This document shows, piece by piece, positions 1-11,900 of a DNA stretch of 64,000 bases. This DNA is from Hemibagrus wyckioides. Lineage: Eukaryota > Chordata > Actinopteri > Siluriformes > Bagridae. Below the pieces are notes generated by a model. It worked only from the letters and a program-made list of their open reading frames with translations, was not told the origin of the DNA and made no database searches. The DNA is taken from assembly GCF_019097595.1 (NCBI RefSeq), contig NC_080726.1, positions 11,425,705 to 11,489,704 on the forward strand. The letters run 5' to 3'. Position 1 is the stretch's first letter. Every line of letters starts with the position of its first letter. A program made the translations under genes and the position numbers.

Positions 1-1221
1 TGAAAATATGTGCATTTACTATTACTTCTAATGCAAGTATATGTTCATTACCTTCATTTCTATATAATTCTTCATAATGTCAATAGTCAATTACAAAATG
101 CAAAATATGTGGCAATATGTGCACTGCCAGGCACCGGTTTTTAAACAGGTGGAGGAGTATATTGGTTTTCTACAGTGGCTTGTAAGTGCAAACTACATAA
201 ACAGGCTAACATTGAATCATAAAACACAATAAGAAAAGCAAAGTCATCAGCAATGCTGGAAACATAACAACAAAGGAAAAAGCAAAAGGTTAGGTCCTTA
301 TTAAACATCACATACTGCAGATAACCCGGCTTCCTTTAAATAGCGCATACTGATGTTTTTAACCGTGTGCAAAGTTGACCGTTAATCTATAATAACATCA
401 TATGAATGCCCTTTATTTAAAAAATAATCATTCGGCTAATAATTCCTTTTACAGTAAACTCTTTTTTGTTGCTCTGTGTTGTCTGTGCTCTTTCAGACTG
501 ATGTATCATAACCAATCAGCCACGAGTATATGATGTTCAAAACAGTAAGGACCTCCCCTTTCTGTTTCGAGTTAATGTAGATGTGTTTCTGTTCACATTT
601 GTTGTGGGTTTTTTTGTTGTGTTTTCCGACTTGCTGTTCCATTGTTGGATTGCTAAAAGTACGGTTACAAGCCACTGTAGATTTCTTATTTCCTGCTTTA
701 TGATTCCGTGATTGATAAGCAATAATGAATCCTAATTTTGCTGCGCTACTGCATTCCCGTACAAGCATAAAAACGGATTATCTGGTATAAGCCAGACACA
801 CTCATATGCACATGGCCATGGCTTGGTTTTAATATTTATGCCTGCGCTTGCCCTACTCATTGCCCTTGTCAAAATCTTAACTCCACCAGCACGTCACTGA
901 CTCCTTTGGTCCTCCAGGGAAAGCCTCGTTTGGCATCGTGTTTGGAGATTTTGACAAGTTTACATGGATTGCTGGCAGGCTCTTGTGGTCTTGTTACAGA
1001 AATCAGCTGCGTCCGTGGTTGAACACACTCTCACCACTTTTAAAGTTGCATTTGTTTAATGTAAACACCTTCTTAAAAATAGCACAAAAAGAACAGTTAT
1101 AACCTGAAATTTTTAACGGAAATAAGCAGGGAATTATTTGTGCACTTTAAGGTTTAAGGTGGTATTTTGTAATAATACAAAATATATAGAATATTATAAG
1201 TAATAATAAATGTAATAAACG
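1..1221. other. AT-rich non-coding DNA, nothing recognised
   Basis: No exon, RNA gene or clear repeat was recognised. The two overlapping minus-strand open frames at 493-768 have no family resemblance and low-complexity composition, as expected by chance in AT-rich DNA. Confidence 0.6.
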
Positions 1222-1413
1222 TAACGTGGTTAAGACTTTGGGCTACATATCATCAGGTTATGAGATCGAATCCCAGCACTGCCCCACTTCCATAGCTGGG
1301 TCCTTGAGCAAGATCCTTAACCTTCAACTGCCCAGTTTTATCCTGTCTCAGCTGAAAGTTAATTTAAATAAAAGCGTCAGCCAATTGAGTAAATGTAATG
1401 TAAATGCATTTAA
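1222..1413 (+). mobile_element. Degenerate V-SINE-like tRNA-derived retroposon
   Basis: The head has a GTGGTTAAG A-box-like part and a B-box-like GAGATCGAATCCC. The body reads 'gggtccttgagcaagatcc' and 'ttaaccttcaactgcccag', matching the copies at 40.6 and 55.8 kb. The 3' end (about 1372-1408) has a worn form of the 'gtctgccaa...aaatgtaatgtaaatg' tail. It is an old copy with many mismatches. The open frame across it is incidental. Confidence 0.75.
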
Positions 1414-2531
1414 ATAATAAAACACCAGTCAATCAAATTCAATTTAATTCAATTTCTTCTATCCTGAATGTCAACTGATGCAATAAGGGAAAACGTATTA
1501 TTGTTCCATGTTGAACTTCATGACCTCACACTTACTGATGAGTATCACGTAATTACACAAAGTAAAACGCCCTCTAGATATGATCTCCATTTTTTTTCAG
1601 CCAGCTTCACTGACACACCCCGTAACATGAAAAGAAACCTTAAAATACTGTATATTGATGGATTTTTTATAACTGAAAGACCGGACAGCGTAGTCCCACT
1701 TGCCTATTTATAAAAAGCATCCCTCAGGCATACTGTTTAATGCGTTTTGAGTATGGAATCGAGGTTAGCCCCGGTTACTAACCATCACTATTAGTTTTAA
1801 CTGCAGCCAATAAGCCATGAGAGAGCCTGCAGATTAGGATCGGCAGCAGTGTGTTGGCTGCATTAAAACAGCTACACCTCAGCAGATCTGCCAGCTCTGT
1901 CAAGGGTGATTGTAATTTCACTGAACACGTGTTCGAACAAGGGCAACAGTCACTGTAAAGCAGCTCAAGGCATATTGAAAAATGAAATCTAATATGAGTG
2001 TTTACAGTGTACTACAAAACACCCAGTGAATGCTATAATGATGATATAAATCCACATGAATTCTACTCAGATGAATGCAATTCATAGTCTTGCCCATAAA
2101 ATTGCATGCTTTTACCTCTTTTACATCGACTGGTTCCTTATTACAGGAATCAATCTCTGGAGCTGTTGATGATCTTTTTATTCATGCAACTAATATAACA
2201 GGAAAATACTTTTTTAAAAATGATCAGATTTCCCTTGATATTCTGTTGTGTAGGTTTGAAACGAAACAAACTGTGTATTTTACTCATGTGGAAATCAAGA
2301 GCTTCATCCCACATGATAACATCAAATAGTATCACAATCTTACGGTAAATATTTATTCAGAAAGAGTCAAGCAAAGGCGAGCATTTAAATGTAACAGAAA
2401 TTTCTTTCACTGTAATTAATGTTAAATTAATGTGAAGTTAGCGACAGAAACCAAAATTAGCAATGACCCTTTTTAGTCTGCTTCCTTTTCATGCCCACTC
2501 ACTCTCACAAACTGTACCCCACAGATTCAAT
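1414..2531. other. Non-coding DNA, nothing recognised
   Basis: No feature was recognised. Short open frames on both strands between 1468 and 2335 overlap each other and resemble no protein family. Confidence 0.55.
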
Positions 2532-2580
2532 TACACACACACGCACACATACACACACACATACACACACACACACATAC
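2532..2580. repeat. (CA)n microsatellite, interrupted
   Basis: About 49 bases of CA repeats with CG and CATA interruptions. Confidence 0.95.
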
Positions 2581-2746
2581 TGAGCTAAGGAAGCACTGTC
2601 AAATAAATCCATTTCTGTCTCAGTACAACCGTCAAAGATGTGTTCAAGATAACATGTATGCGAATCTATAATATATATACAGTGTATTACAGTATGCAGT
2701 ATTTGAGAATTTTTATTTTATTATTTTTACACTGTAGTCAAGAGAA

Positions 2747-2984
2747 GGGCACTGGTGGCTCAGTGGTAGGTTTCTCATCCGCCATGCGGAAGGCCTGGGT
2801 TCTATTCCCAGCCAGTGCCCAAACCTCAGCCACTGGTTGCAGTGCCGGTCCCAAGCCCGGATAAAAATGGGAGGGTTGCGTCAGGTAGGGCATCTGGTGT
2901 AAAACCTGTGCCAAGTTGTTGGTGGACCAGTTGACCTGCTGTGGCGACCCCTCACACATGTAGGGAGCAGCCGAAGGATCAACA
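2747..2984 (+). mobile_element. SINE with tRNA-Gly(GCC)-like head and RTE-like tail
   Basis: Positions 2749-2818 fold as a tRNA. The acceptor arms GCACTGG and CCAGTGC are a perfect 7-bp pair, the D-arm has GGCTCAGTGGTAGG, the B-box is GGTTCTATTCC, and GCC sits at the anticodon position. The anticodon stem is poorly paired, so it is a pseudo-tRNA. The body then reads CCCAAGCCCGGATAAAAATG and GGGTTGCGTCAGGTAGGGC, and ends CTGTGGCGACCCCT...GCAGCCGAAGGATC. This tail style is shared with RTE-clade LINEs in fish (from memory). A candidate target-site duplication is ACACTGTAGT at 2729-2738 and ACACTATAGT at 2985-2994 (9 of 10 match). The body and tail match the copy at 8958-9192, which has a different head. 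Confidence 0.9.
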
Positions 2985-2994
2985 ACACTATAGT

Positions 2995-5759
2995 AATGAG
3001 ATACAGTTATTTCAGAACTGCTACCACTTTTGGTGATTAAAGCCAAAAACTATTAAATGAGATGGATGAGAAAGATTTTTAATCCTTAACCATACATCCT
3101 TCATTTGTTTTCTGTATCAAGAAAGTCTTCCTTGCTGGGTAAAGAGCTATTGGTGGAAGAAGTATTTATTTATTATTCTACATCATTGTTAAATGCTTGA
3201 GTCAGAAGGTGTTGATTAATTTTCTAGAACTGCAGCAGTGCCAAATAGCTCCAGCTGCAACACTACTCACAGGTTTATATTAATGCACTCGTTCAAATAT
3301 GTTATTAGTATCTGTAGTTACCATTTATACAGCAACTTGCCAAATAAATGATGCACAAAACAGGTTTTAAAAACTGTGTGGAATTGTTAGCACGGTGATA
3401 TTTTCTTCGATGTTTATTCAGCATCTTTGGAAGGAGTCTCCTGTCAGAGAAAGTTTTCCGACCTAAGGGCTTTTTGCAGTTTCTTGGGGTGCATTTTTGG
3501 TGCTCTTACCTTCAAGAGAGAGACCAAATGAGAGGTTGGTGAAGGAATTAATGATTTTTTAAATAATTTAGCCGAGCATAAACATTAGCATAACGCTGAG
3601 TAACAAAAACAAAAGGTGAATAAAACACTTCGGCATGTGCTGTCAGAGGAAAATAATGAACTTTAGTGTTATCACTCATCCTGCAATGTTTATTTTGCTC
3701 AGTGGTGTTTTATTCTCTACAATAGAGGCATACCCAAAAGAGCAAATAAAAAAGCTAACTCAAAAGCAATTTCAACACTGCTGATATACAGTAGGTTGGC
3801 TTTCATTAGCTTGTTCGCAAAGACAATAAATTAGCTATGGTGCATGTTTTCATTACCAGCTATACTTAGTTAAAAACATATATTAATATAAGTGTGGTTA
3901 TTGCTGTTGATTCTTTCTGCACCATAGTTTTCTAGCTTTTATCTTAAAAATGAACTGCAGTACACAACAAATAGCTCTGGTTAGCAGCATACATCAGCTG
4001 GACATCTATAGCACACTGGCTACATTTATGTTGCTTTAGGCTGAAGGCTTAGTATGTATGCATACTATACTGTTCCAAACACAGGCATTGTCAGCCTTAT
4101 GAGCTTCTTGATGTTATTTTTAAAACCTGTTACAATAGCTGAAGCTATTCCAGCACCATGGAAAATATCTCTTGCTGTCATGTCTTGTACTGAAGTGAGT
4201 AGCTCCTCACCCTGGAGAGCTCTTCAGAGCCACTCAGTGATGCTGATTCACACAGAGCAGTAATGGCTGTACAGCAGCATCTCGTCAACCATGTTCTTTT
4301 CATTTGGAATGAGGTGGAGTGCCTGAGTCAAGAGCTTCAGTCACGCTAACATGCCAGCCTGGTCAGCATGACTCTAACCTTTACTGCCCATGAATGGAGT
4401 CCACTGTGTCTTAGATCTATGCCTTGGCTGATTTGTGTTGATTGTTAAATGTTCCCCATGTATTTAGTTCTAAACCAAAATGACTCACAGCTGTATTGGT
4501 TTATAGCACACTAGCACATAATTTTTAGTCACATATGTGTTTATGGTTGATTATCCATTTTTGATTGCACACTTTTTACAGTGGACCTTTCAATCATAAA
4601 GCTTGTTTTTTATAAAGCAAACAAGCTGCACTGGAATTGTTAATGGAGATTATTCCTGTGTCTTCAAGCTTATAATTGAACTGGAAATTTGATGGCTGTC
4701 ACAGTAAAGCTCTCAGTTGTGCCTGTTTCTGAAGTCCCATTAAGGTAGAAGACCATAACTCATTTCTGGCCACAGAACCAGCTGGGGTCTAGCAATCATC
4801 TGTGGCCCTTGTCAAGTCCTTTGAGTCCAACACCTGTAAACCAGAATTAATGATGATCTGCTCATCTCTTGCCTGACGACTCTGTTCCACCCTACAGCCA
4901 TTTACAAGGCAACCGTCCCCTGTCTTGCCCCACTGGTAGTCATCAATCTGGTAGTGAAAAGAAATACTGAACAAAAAAAATTCCTAATGTGCTAACAGTG
5001 AATGGAAATTACTGAGGTTGTTACAAAGATTCACATTTTGTGCGATCCTAACATGCCATCACAAGATTTCTACCATTATCACAGCAGGAAATTTCGAGAG
5101 AAGTGTTTATATTGTAATGCCTGCTAGGAAATGATGAGAAGTTAGCACTCCATTTTATTCCAGATTTCTTACTTAATGGTTACTGTAAGGACAAAAATAC
5201 TTTTCCATGCACATATGCTATCAGAGATAAATCATCAGCTATGTTTTAGTTATAGTTACAGTGAACAGTCTCTTGATTAATAGCTAGACACTTGCCAGAC
5301 CCGTAGCTGATCAAGTCCTCTGTAGCATGATAAAGTAAGATAACCATTTGAATATGACTACACAAGTCTTAATCACTGTGAATAGAATTGTCTTTATGTT
5401 CATGCCAGTGTATCAATTTACTCAATTTGGAGAGCTTACATAAATCATAAATAGCCTGAAGATGATTCAATCATCCTCCTTTACAGTAAATTATAATATC
5501 TCAAGAAAGCATGTGCTAATTCCTTTTTATTTTTGGTCAACTACAGATGGTGATATAATTGAAATAATTGATATAGATGATGATATGCGTATAAACACCG
5601 GTGAATAAATATAGCCACAAGTAGCAATTATCGGGGTTCAACAATTATTTGGTCTTCAGTTTGCAATTACTGCCGGATGGGAGGATGTTATGCTCTGTAT
5701 GAACCTACACATCTTGGATGGGCATCATGATCATTTTCTTACATTTTCTGTTTTTGTTC
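2995..5759. other. Non-coding DNA, nothing recognised
   Basis: No exon, RNA or clear repeat was recognised. Open frames of 61-69 codons at 4054 and 4789 have no family resemblance. Confidence 0.5.
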
Positions 5760-6050
5760 TATTTTTAAATTCTATTTTTATTCTCAGGGACAGTCAGAAA
5801 AAAAACTTTTCACTGTATGTCCTACTGTGTATGTGACAAATAAAATTGTAATTTTGTCAATTTTGTTTTTTTATTCTATTTTCTACTTTTTAGACAATCA
5901 AAACCCATTTCTCTTTGTGTCACGTTGTGTATAGTTATGTCTATTTTCTTTCTTTTTTAAATTCAAATCAATTTTTTTATTCTATTTTTATCCTACTTTT
6001 TGGTTGCGTGTGTGACACAATTTAATGTTGAATTTCAATTTATTTTTTTT
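5760..6050 (+). mobile_element. T-rich retroposon 3' end(s)
   Basis: The string 'cagtcag...cttttcactgtatgt' followed by 'cctactgtgtatgtgacaaa' and TAAAATT (about 5788-5850) matches the 3' end at 56.5 kb and, inverted, the one at 10.2 kb. Two weaker echoes ('tgtgtcacgttgtgtatag' near 5917 and 'ttgcgtgtgtgacac' near 6004) follow within T-rich spacers, so the end may be duplicated or rearranged. It looks like the polyadenylated end of a LINE; I cannot name the clade. Confidence 0.55.
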
Positions 6051-8937
6051 TTAAATTCTATTCTATTGTTTCTTTTTATTCTTTTATACTATTTGGGCCT
6101 AAAATGAATTGGCATATGAACGGTTTTGTTTTGTTTTCTTCATTATTATCTTGATATCTTTGTGCATTCATGCCATCCTTTAAAAGAAGAGTTTTCAGAA
6201 AAGCATAAAGATGCAGCATGCAAAAAATATCACCTTGAACAAGTGGTTGCTGAAGAACAGTTATTTAAATGATATACTACTGTACACCCTAGCTATCAAA
6301 TTGAGTACAATTTAGTGGGTTGTCCTCAGGGTGTCCTGACAGCTAAAAAGCGGTCATTGTGTTTACAAGACACACTGTAGTGTAGCTCACTCTTTAAATC
6401 CCTTTTTTACATGAAGCAGCCAAACAGTTCAACCTACTAAAATACTTGAAATAAATGTTTGACCCCATAGTCCCCTTTTAACTTCATCTGACAATGCTAT
6501 ATAAGAGCTTCATTCTCAACCCTTCTACAGACCCATTTCCATTCCTCAATATCTGTTTGAGAACCTAGACCATGATGCTTTCCTGCAGCTATCTTTAAAC
6601 GCTGGTTACCAAATAAATTTAGATTCCAGTCAAACTGGCTTGAGGAGCTGCAGTTCTGATATCTCTATCTGGAGATCCCTTCATCTGAAGCAAAGTTCTT
6701 TTATGTGAGTCACCTCCTGAGGTCAGTGCATTGGCTTCCATTGGACCAAATGAAAAACTCTTAAAGCCCTATAGGTCCATGCCTTGCAGGTCTCATGGAG
6801 CTTTATAGCTTTGCACCACAATATCCTTATACCTTGGTTCAGAACACACCTCTGTGTCTTGGGAACCTCACCTGTGTTTCTGTAGGATCTGAGCATGCTT
6901 CTGGTGAGACGCTCAGTGTTTCAGTATCTTGGCTATTCAGTGTTAGAATGATCTTTCTTCTACTATCCAAACAGTTCTTTGTGTAGTTGTGTAAATATTT
7001 ACCTCAGAACATAATTAGCATAAGACATTGCTGATATGTAAACGATTTCTGTTAATTTGTATTTAATTTGTATTAATTGTTTATGCACTTATTTAGGCTT
7101 GGTTGTAAGCACTTGCTTCACTTACTGACCAGACCACTTAGCTTCTGACTTGTTCTTCACATCTTGATTGATCCAATCATAAATGGACAGCCAAGCAGAG
7201 ATGGATGACCGCTTGTGATCACATTTTGCCACTTGCAATGTTGCCAAATCTACCAACCTGATGCTGCTTCAATACCAAAAACCCAAAGTTCTAGCCGATA
7301 CCAAATGAAAATTCTAACACATTCTTTAAATTTTCCACTAGATGTCATATCCTAATTAAATTGTCGAGTGCTCAGATCAGTTGAAAGCTATGTTCACACT
7401 GCTATCTGGGTGTGTGCGGGATTTTGTGCAGCTTTTAGTTATCCTGTCATGTTTTGTGTTCTTTAAAGGATCACATACCACAACCAGAGGGAAGTTAAAA
7501 CCGAACATGAGTCGCATATATAATTTTAGTTAGTGCATATAGCACATGCTGACGAAAAAATCTTTAAAATATCAGTCCCTCTGAAACCTAGAGCTCTAAT
7601 GAACTTGATCACTCGAAAAGTAAATGTGTGATCAAATATTAATATACTGTATATTAAGTGCTTCTTTTTTCTTTCTTTCGCACTGTTGTATAAAGATTTA
7701 TTTTGAGCGAGTTCTGTCTATTTGTCCACGTGTACAAAAATGTCATCACACACCATAAATATATACTGACAAATTATAAACCTGCTAAATCCTGTTTAAA
7801 GCCCAGCTTCAAGACCGTTATTTCTATAAATTACTTGTAATATTCAAAGTATGTTGAAACCGAGGTGCTATAATAGTCTTTTGTTTCTCAATATATTGTT
7901 ATAAAATGAATTGGAATTAAGAAAAAAAAACAATAAATATAAAGAAGATTGTGTATAAAATATAAGAAAATTTAATATCTCAGTTTTTGTTTTGCCTTAA
8001 GCCAAAGAATCCAGGATTTAAAAGAATTTTGACAGTAATACCATATTAAGGATTTATCTAAAATGTCAAATCGACCCGTAGCTGTTCTCTTGCCTGAGTA
8101 CCAAAGGTGATATCTTTCAGCCAAACATGAGGCTTCGAGGCTTAGAGTGTTTGCTCTCACTTCATTTTTAGGACAGAAATATAATAACTAGATGAAAATT
8201 CATAATAGAAATTATTGCTTTTCAAAGTGCTTGGACTCTTGTGTTTTATTACTTTTTCTTAATATGGCTGAATATACAGGAATAGCAAACAATTCCCTAA
8301 CAAGTAATGAATATAATTACCTAAGAATATCTCAAAGCTCAGTTCATCGTAAACCCTCATCACACCCCAGCTACAGCAGCAGCTTTACACCGGCACACTC
8401 GGTGAATCAGACACACTAGTCTGATGCTATTTCAACAGCAGTGTGAGTCTTATGTGTGTCTTTGCATGTGTCACATACTTGAGCCTCACTACTCTTGCCC
8501 TGTGGGGCTACATAAAAATTAATGTTAGCGATGCTAAGCTGATTTGAAAGCTGACTTTATACAGTTCTGAAGCGATGCTTTAGCCAAAGGCTGGTGACAC
8601 CACTTGTCAGCTTGTGTTAAGAGGATGGGGTGTTGAGTGTTGTCACTTCATCATGACAGACAAGAGGTTGTTATCTCCGGTGCCTTCTAACAGCGAGCTG
8701 CAGCTCAGGTCAAGCACATGGGAACCTTTGAATGGCAAAAAAAATTAACAGACTGCATCTTGAGTAGCATATTTAAGAATCTGTTCTTTCTTAATTAACA
8801 GTGGGAATACTTCTCTAAACGAATTAAAATGACACCGGTAAAAATGTACATGTAGGTTCAACACACACTAAAACACAAGTCAGAATCACACAATCAGTAC
8901 CTCTTAGAGTCATTTTAGTTATTAAAATTAGTCACCT
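6051..8937. other. Non-coding DNA, nothing recognised
   Basis: No exon or repeat was confidently recognised. The 63-codon frame at 6795-6986 and the 75-codon frame at 8192-8419 have no protein-family resemblance and no splice-site context that stands out. Confidence 0.5.
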
Positions 8938-8957
8938 AAAAATGATATATTTTTATA

Positions 8958-9192
8958 CGTTGTTGTTGTTGTTGTTGTTTTTCGGCTCCCTGTTAGGGTC
9001 TCCACAGCCGATCATCAGATCTACATATTTGCTTTAGGCACAGGATTTACGCCAGACACCCTTCCTGACACAACCCTCTCATTTTATCCAGGCTTGGGAC
9101 TAGCACTGAGAGTTAACCGCCTCAATGGATGAGTTAGTTCCTTGCCTGTGGCAGTGAGAGCATGGGATCCTGACACTGGACCACCAGGGACA
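8958..9192 (-). mobile_element. SINE with tRNA-Glu(CTC)-like head and RTE-like tail
   Basis: Read on the minus strand it begins TCCCTGGTGGTCCAGTG and carries GCTCTCACTGCC, so CTC sits where tRNA-Glu has its anticodon. The head is tRNA-Glu-like but has lost the T-arm. The body and tail (GTCCCAAGCCTGGATAAAAT, GGGTTGTGTCAGGAAGGG, CTGTGGAGACCCTAACAGG) are the same family as 2747-2984. It ends in a (GTT)n, that is (AAC)n, simple tail at 8959-8980. It is bounded by a strong target-site duplication: 20 bases at 8938-8957 and 9193-9212 differ at one position. This fixes both ends and shows insertion by retrotransposition. Confidence 0.92.
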
Positions 9193-9212
9193 AAAAATAA
9201 TATATTTTTATA

Positions 9213-10068
9213 TAATGAGTGACTTTATATGTATTACATTTGCTAAAGTTTTCATTTATATCATAATCAAGAAATTATATCTATGGGAATGGTCAAGTGT
9301 GTGCCTCAGATAAACATACTTATGCCAAGTACATAAGTTGTTATAGATCTGTATGTGTCTTCTGTGCAGCAGAACTTTTGTTAGCATTTAAACCCAATCT
9401 GATTCAACAGAAATGTCAAAACTTTCAAAAGACGTTTCTTATTAAATGTACCTAGTAAACAATACACATCCAAGTGGAAGAAATAACTCAAGCAAATCCA
9501 CAAAAACTACCATATCTCTGGTTTGTGTATTTCTTGTACAAGATCTTATTCAGCACTTGATGAGCTGAAAACGGAAAATAGTATTCCTGGATTTTCCGTT
9601 TTTTTTCTGGATATGTGTTTCTTTATATTGTTACGTGTTTCTTTATATGTGTTTATATGTAGAGATCTACCTGATTTATTAGTTTTAGCTTCAATCTCAG
9701 TTACCTCACAAAACTTTAAAGGATTAAAAAATCGGCAGTTAATAAATAAATACATTTCAGTGAGCACTGTTTTATATCATATCCTTGATTAATTATATGC
9801 AGCTTAATTTTGTCACTTACAGATGATCTTGTTTAAATGGGATTGATTCGAAAGTGCAAATAAGAAGATATCTTGTCTGTTTCACACAGGAGGTGCAGTA
9901 CATTGTATTTCTGTCAGACTTATTATGCATGAGATCTGCCTTTTCCTCCTGCTAATCAACATGTGAAGTGACAAAACAAGTAGAGCTTTAATAAAGTGTC
10001 TCATCACCTTCCCTGTAATATCTAACTTGATGAAGAACTACAGCTAAATCAAAGCCTGTGCTTTGGTA
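9213..10068. other. Non-coding DNA, nothing recognised
   Basis: The overlapping frames of 89 codons (+, 9523-9792) and 73 codons (-, 9546-9767) shadow one another and resemble no family. No other signal was seen. Confidence 0.5.
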
Positions 10069-10070
10069 AG

Positions 10071-10124
<54 letters not shown>

Positions 10125-10143
10125 AGAGAGAGAGACAGAGAGA
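10069..10143. repeat. (GA)n microsatellite
   Basis: 75 bases of GA/GAAA repeats with a few A insertions. Confidence 0.95.
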
Positions 10144-10213
10144 ATTTACAGATAATCAGGTGATTTTATAACTCCTTAAAACATTGTCGTCATCAAATGA
10201 GCCCTACATAGCA

Positions 10214-10310
10214 TTCAAGTTCAAGATTATTTGTCATATGTACAGATGTCAGTCACAGTTTATACAATGAAATGCTTAGGTGAGGCTCAGGCAAACTATA
10301 GCAATATAAT
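10214..10310 (-). mobile_element. Retroposon 3' end, inverted
   Basis: 'TTCAAGTTCAAG' followed by TTATTTGTCATATGTACAG and 'atacaatgaaatgctt' is the reverse complement of the tail type at 5.8 and 56.5 kb (GACAAATAA...TTGAATTTGAA on the element strand). Only the terminal part is present. Confidence 0.55.
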
Positions 10311-10996
10311 TTAAACAAAAAAAAAGAGCTTAAGTAAGAAGAAAAGAATGAAGAATAGTAATAGTATACGGTATAGAATATGTGTGCAAATCTGTTTATG
10401 TATTAGCATACTGAGTTTAAAAACAGATGCTCATTGTAAATCAAAGGTGTGCAAAATATACAAGTGAGGTGCAAAACAGTACTGATTGTGTAGTCTCAGA
10501 ATGTTAGCAACAATATGTTATGTATAGAGTCATTTTGCAGCGTGTGATGCAGTGTGTGTGTGATGCTAGGAAAACCAGGGCTGTAGCGTTTAAAATTATG
10601 TACAAGATCAGAAATATATCAGTGTGTGCGCATTCAAAGAGGAGAAAAAATTATATAAAATTGATTTTGTTGTCTTGTAAGATGTGATATTTCTCACTGG
10701 TTATATTGTGCTTTGTACAACAGTTAGTTCTGGTCCACTAATCTGATTGGTTGGGCATCATTCCGAGAGCGTTTTTGTTTAGTGTAACCACACTGGGATG
10801 TTTCACTGTGTCTATCACTATGCTTGTCTTTGTTCTTCATATAAAATTCTGCTTCCTAGTCCGAAATGGTTACTATAGTAGAGTTATAGTAGAGTCATCA
10901 GCGAACATGACCAACCATAATTTTTCAGAATGTAACTTTTGACTTTAAAATATAAAAAGCTTGATGATGAAGATGAAAAGAAGCAGCATTTATTCA
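10311..10996. other. Non-coding DNA, nothing recognised
   Basis: No feature was seen. The 63-codon frame at 10751-10942 has no resemblance to a known family. Confidence 0.5.
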
Positions 10997-11170
10997 GAAG
11001 AAAAAGAAACCTTTATTATTGCCACACATGCCAGCTTTGGGAGTTGGTGTCAGAGCCCTGGAGTAGAGACAGTTACAAGCTTTGCTCAAGGACCATACAG
11101 TGGCAGCTTAGCTGTGCTGGGGCTCAAAGCCCAAGCTTCTGATCAACATCCAAGAGCATTAACCACTTCA
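10997..11170 (-). mobile_element. Retroposon fragment, probable 3' end
   Basis: 'aaagaaacctttattattgc' followed by 'cacacatgcc', then 'tttgctcaaggacc' and 'gcattaaccacttc', is the layout of a common fish retroposon read backwards: a poly-A-like end, a tRNA-like box and a 'ttaaccacta'-type end. The assignment rests on memory of the family only. The 87-codon frame here is incidental. Confidence 0.4.
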
Positions 11171-11444
11171 GATCAGGAAGAAAGGACAGAAATTTCACCA
11201 CAAGCATCTTTAACAGAAATGTAATGTGAGTTAGCTAGCCAGCTAGTCAACATGCTATAAAGTGTGGCTTGAGTATAATAATACGTTTTATTTTATTATC
11301 CTCTGCTCAAGGACGCTTTCCATTCCAAGCTAACAGACATAAGGGAGAACGCTAATAAACAACACTAAATGAAAAACAGATAATAAACAAAAGTGGCAAA
11401 CTGAAACTAAAACAGATCAATAGAGGCAGACAAGGACGAGAATG

Positions 11445-11720
11445 AAAACAGAGATGGAGACTAAGACAAACAAAAGAGGTACAATATCAATATTTCAACT
11501 GCTAAGGGAAGAGCCAAAGTACTGAAGGAATAAATGTCACTTAAAAGTTGAAATGGAGGTAATATTTCGGGGGTTCTAGGGGAGTGAATTCCAAAGTTTT
11601 GGATCGATGACTGCAAACGATCTACCACCCGTGGAGGAGAAGCAGAAGCATGGTGCAGTGAGGACCACTTCTTCAGGATCTGTTTCTGCGAGCAGAGCAA
11701 AAGTAAACTCTTTTTTTATG
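11445..11720 (-). repeat. Possible LINE-derived relic upstream of the L2 fragment
   Basis: The segment 'gggagtgaattccaaagttt' with following 'ggatcgatgactgcaaacg' resembles the interspersed sequence that accompanies fish non-LTR elements. The 79-codon minus-strand frame is not recognisable as a protein domain. This is a weak call made from phrase-level resemblance. Confidence 0.3.
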
Positions 11721-11900
11721 TCTGAAATGTCACTTGCATGATATTAATTTCTTGTTTATAGATCTGTATAAAATCAATATCACACTAGCAAACATACGGT
11801 TATACTGAATGTTGTGTCAATGTTCATTATAACCTCACTCAAGCTCATGTGATATAGCTAATTACTTCCTAGTTACATTTGCAGTTACAGCATTTAGCAG

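Noticed and set aside
2749..2818. Functional tRNA-Gly gene
   Set aside because: The anticodon stem is unpaired, and the sequence continues into a SINE body and tail with target-site duplications.
6795..6986. Retrotransposon polymerase C-terminal remnant
   Set aside because: The surrounding translation loosely suggested one ('IGFHWTK'-like), but no conserved block could be confirmed.
9142..9192. Functional tRNA-Glu gene (minus)
   Set aside because: The T-arm is missing and it is the head of a complete SINE insertion.
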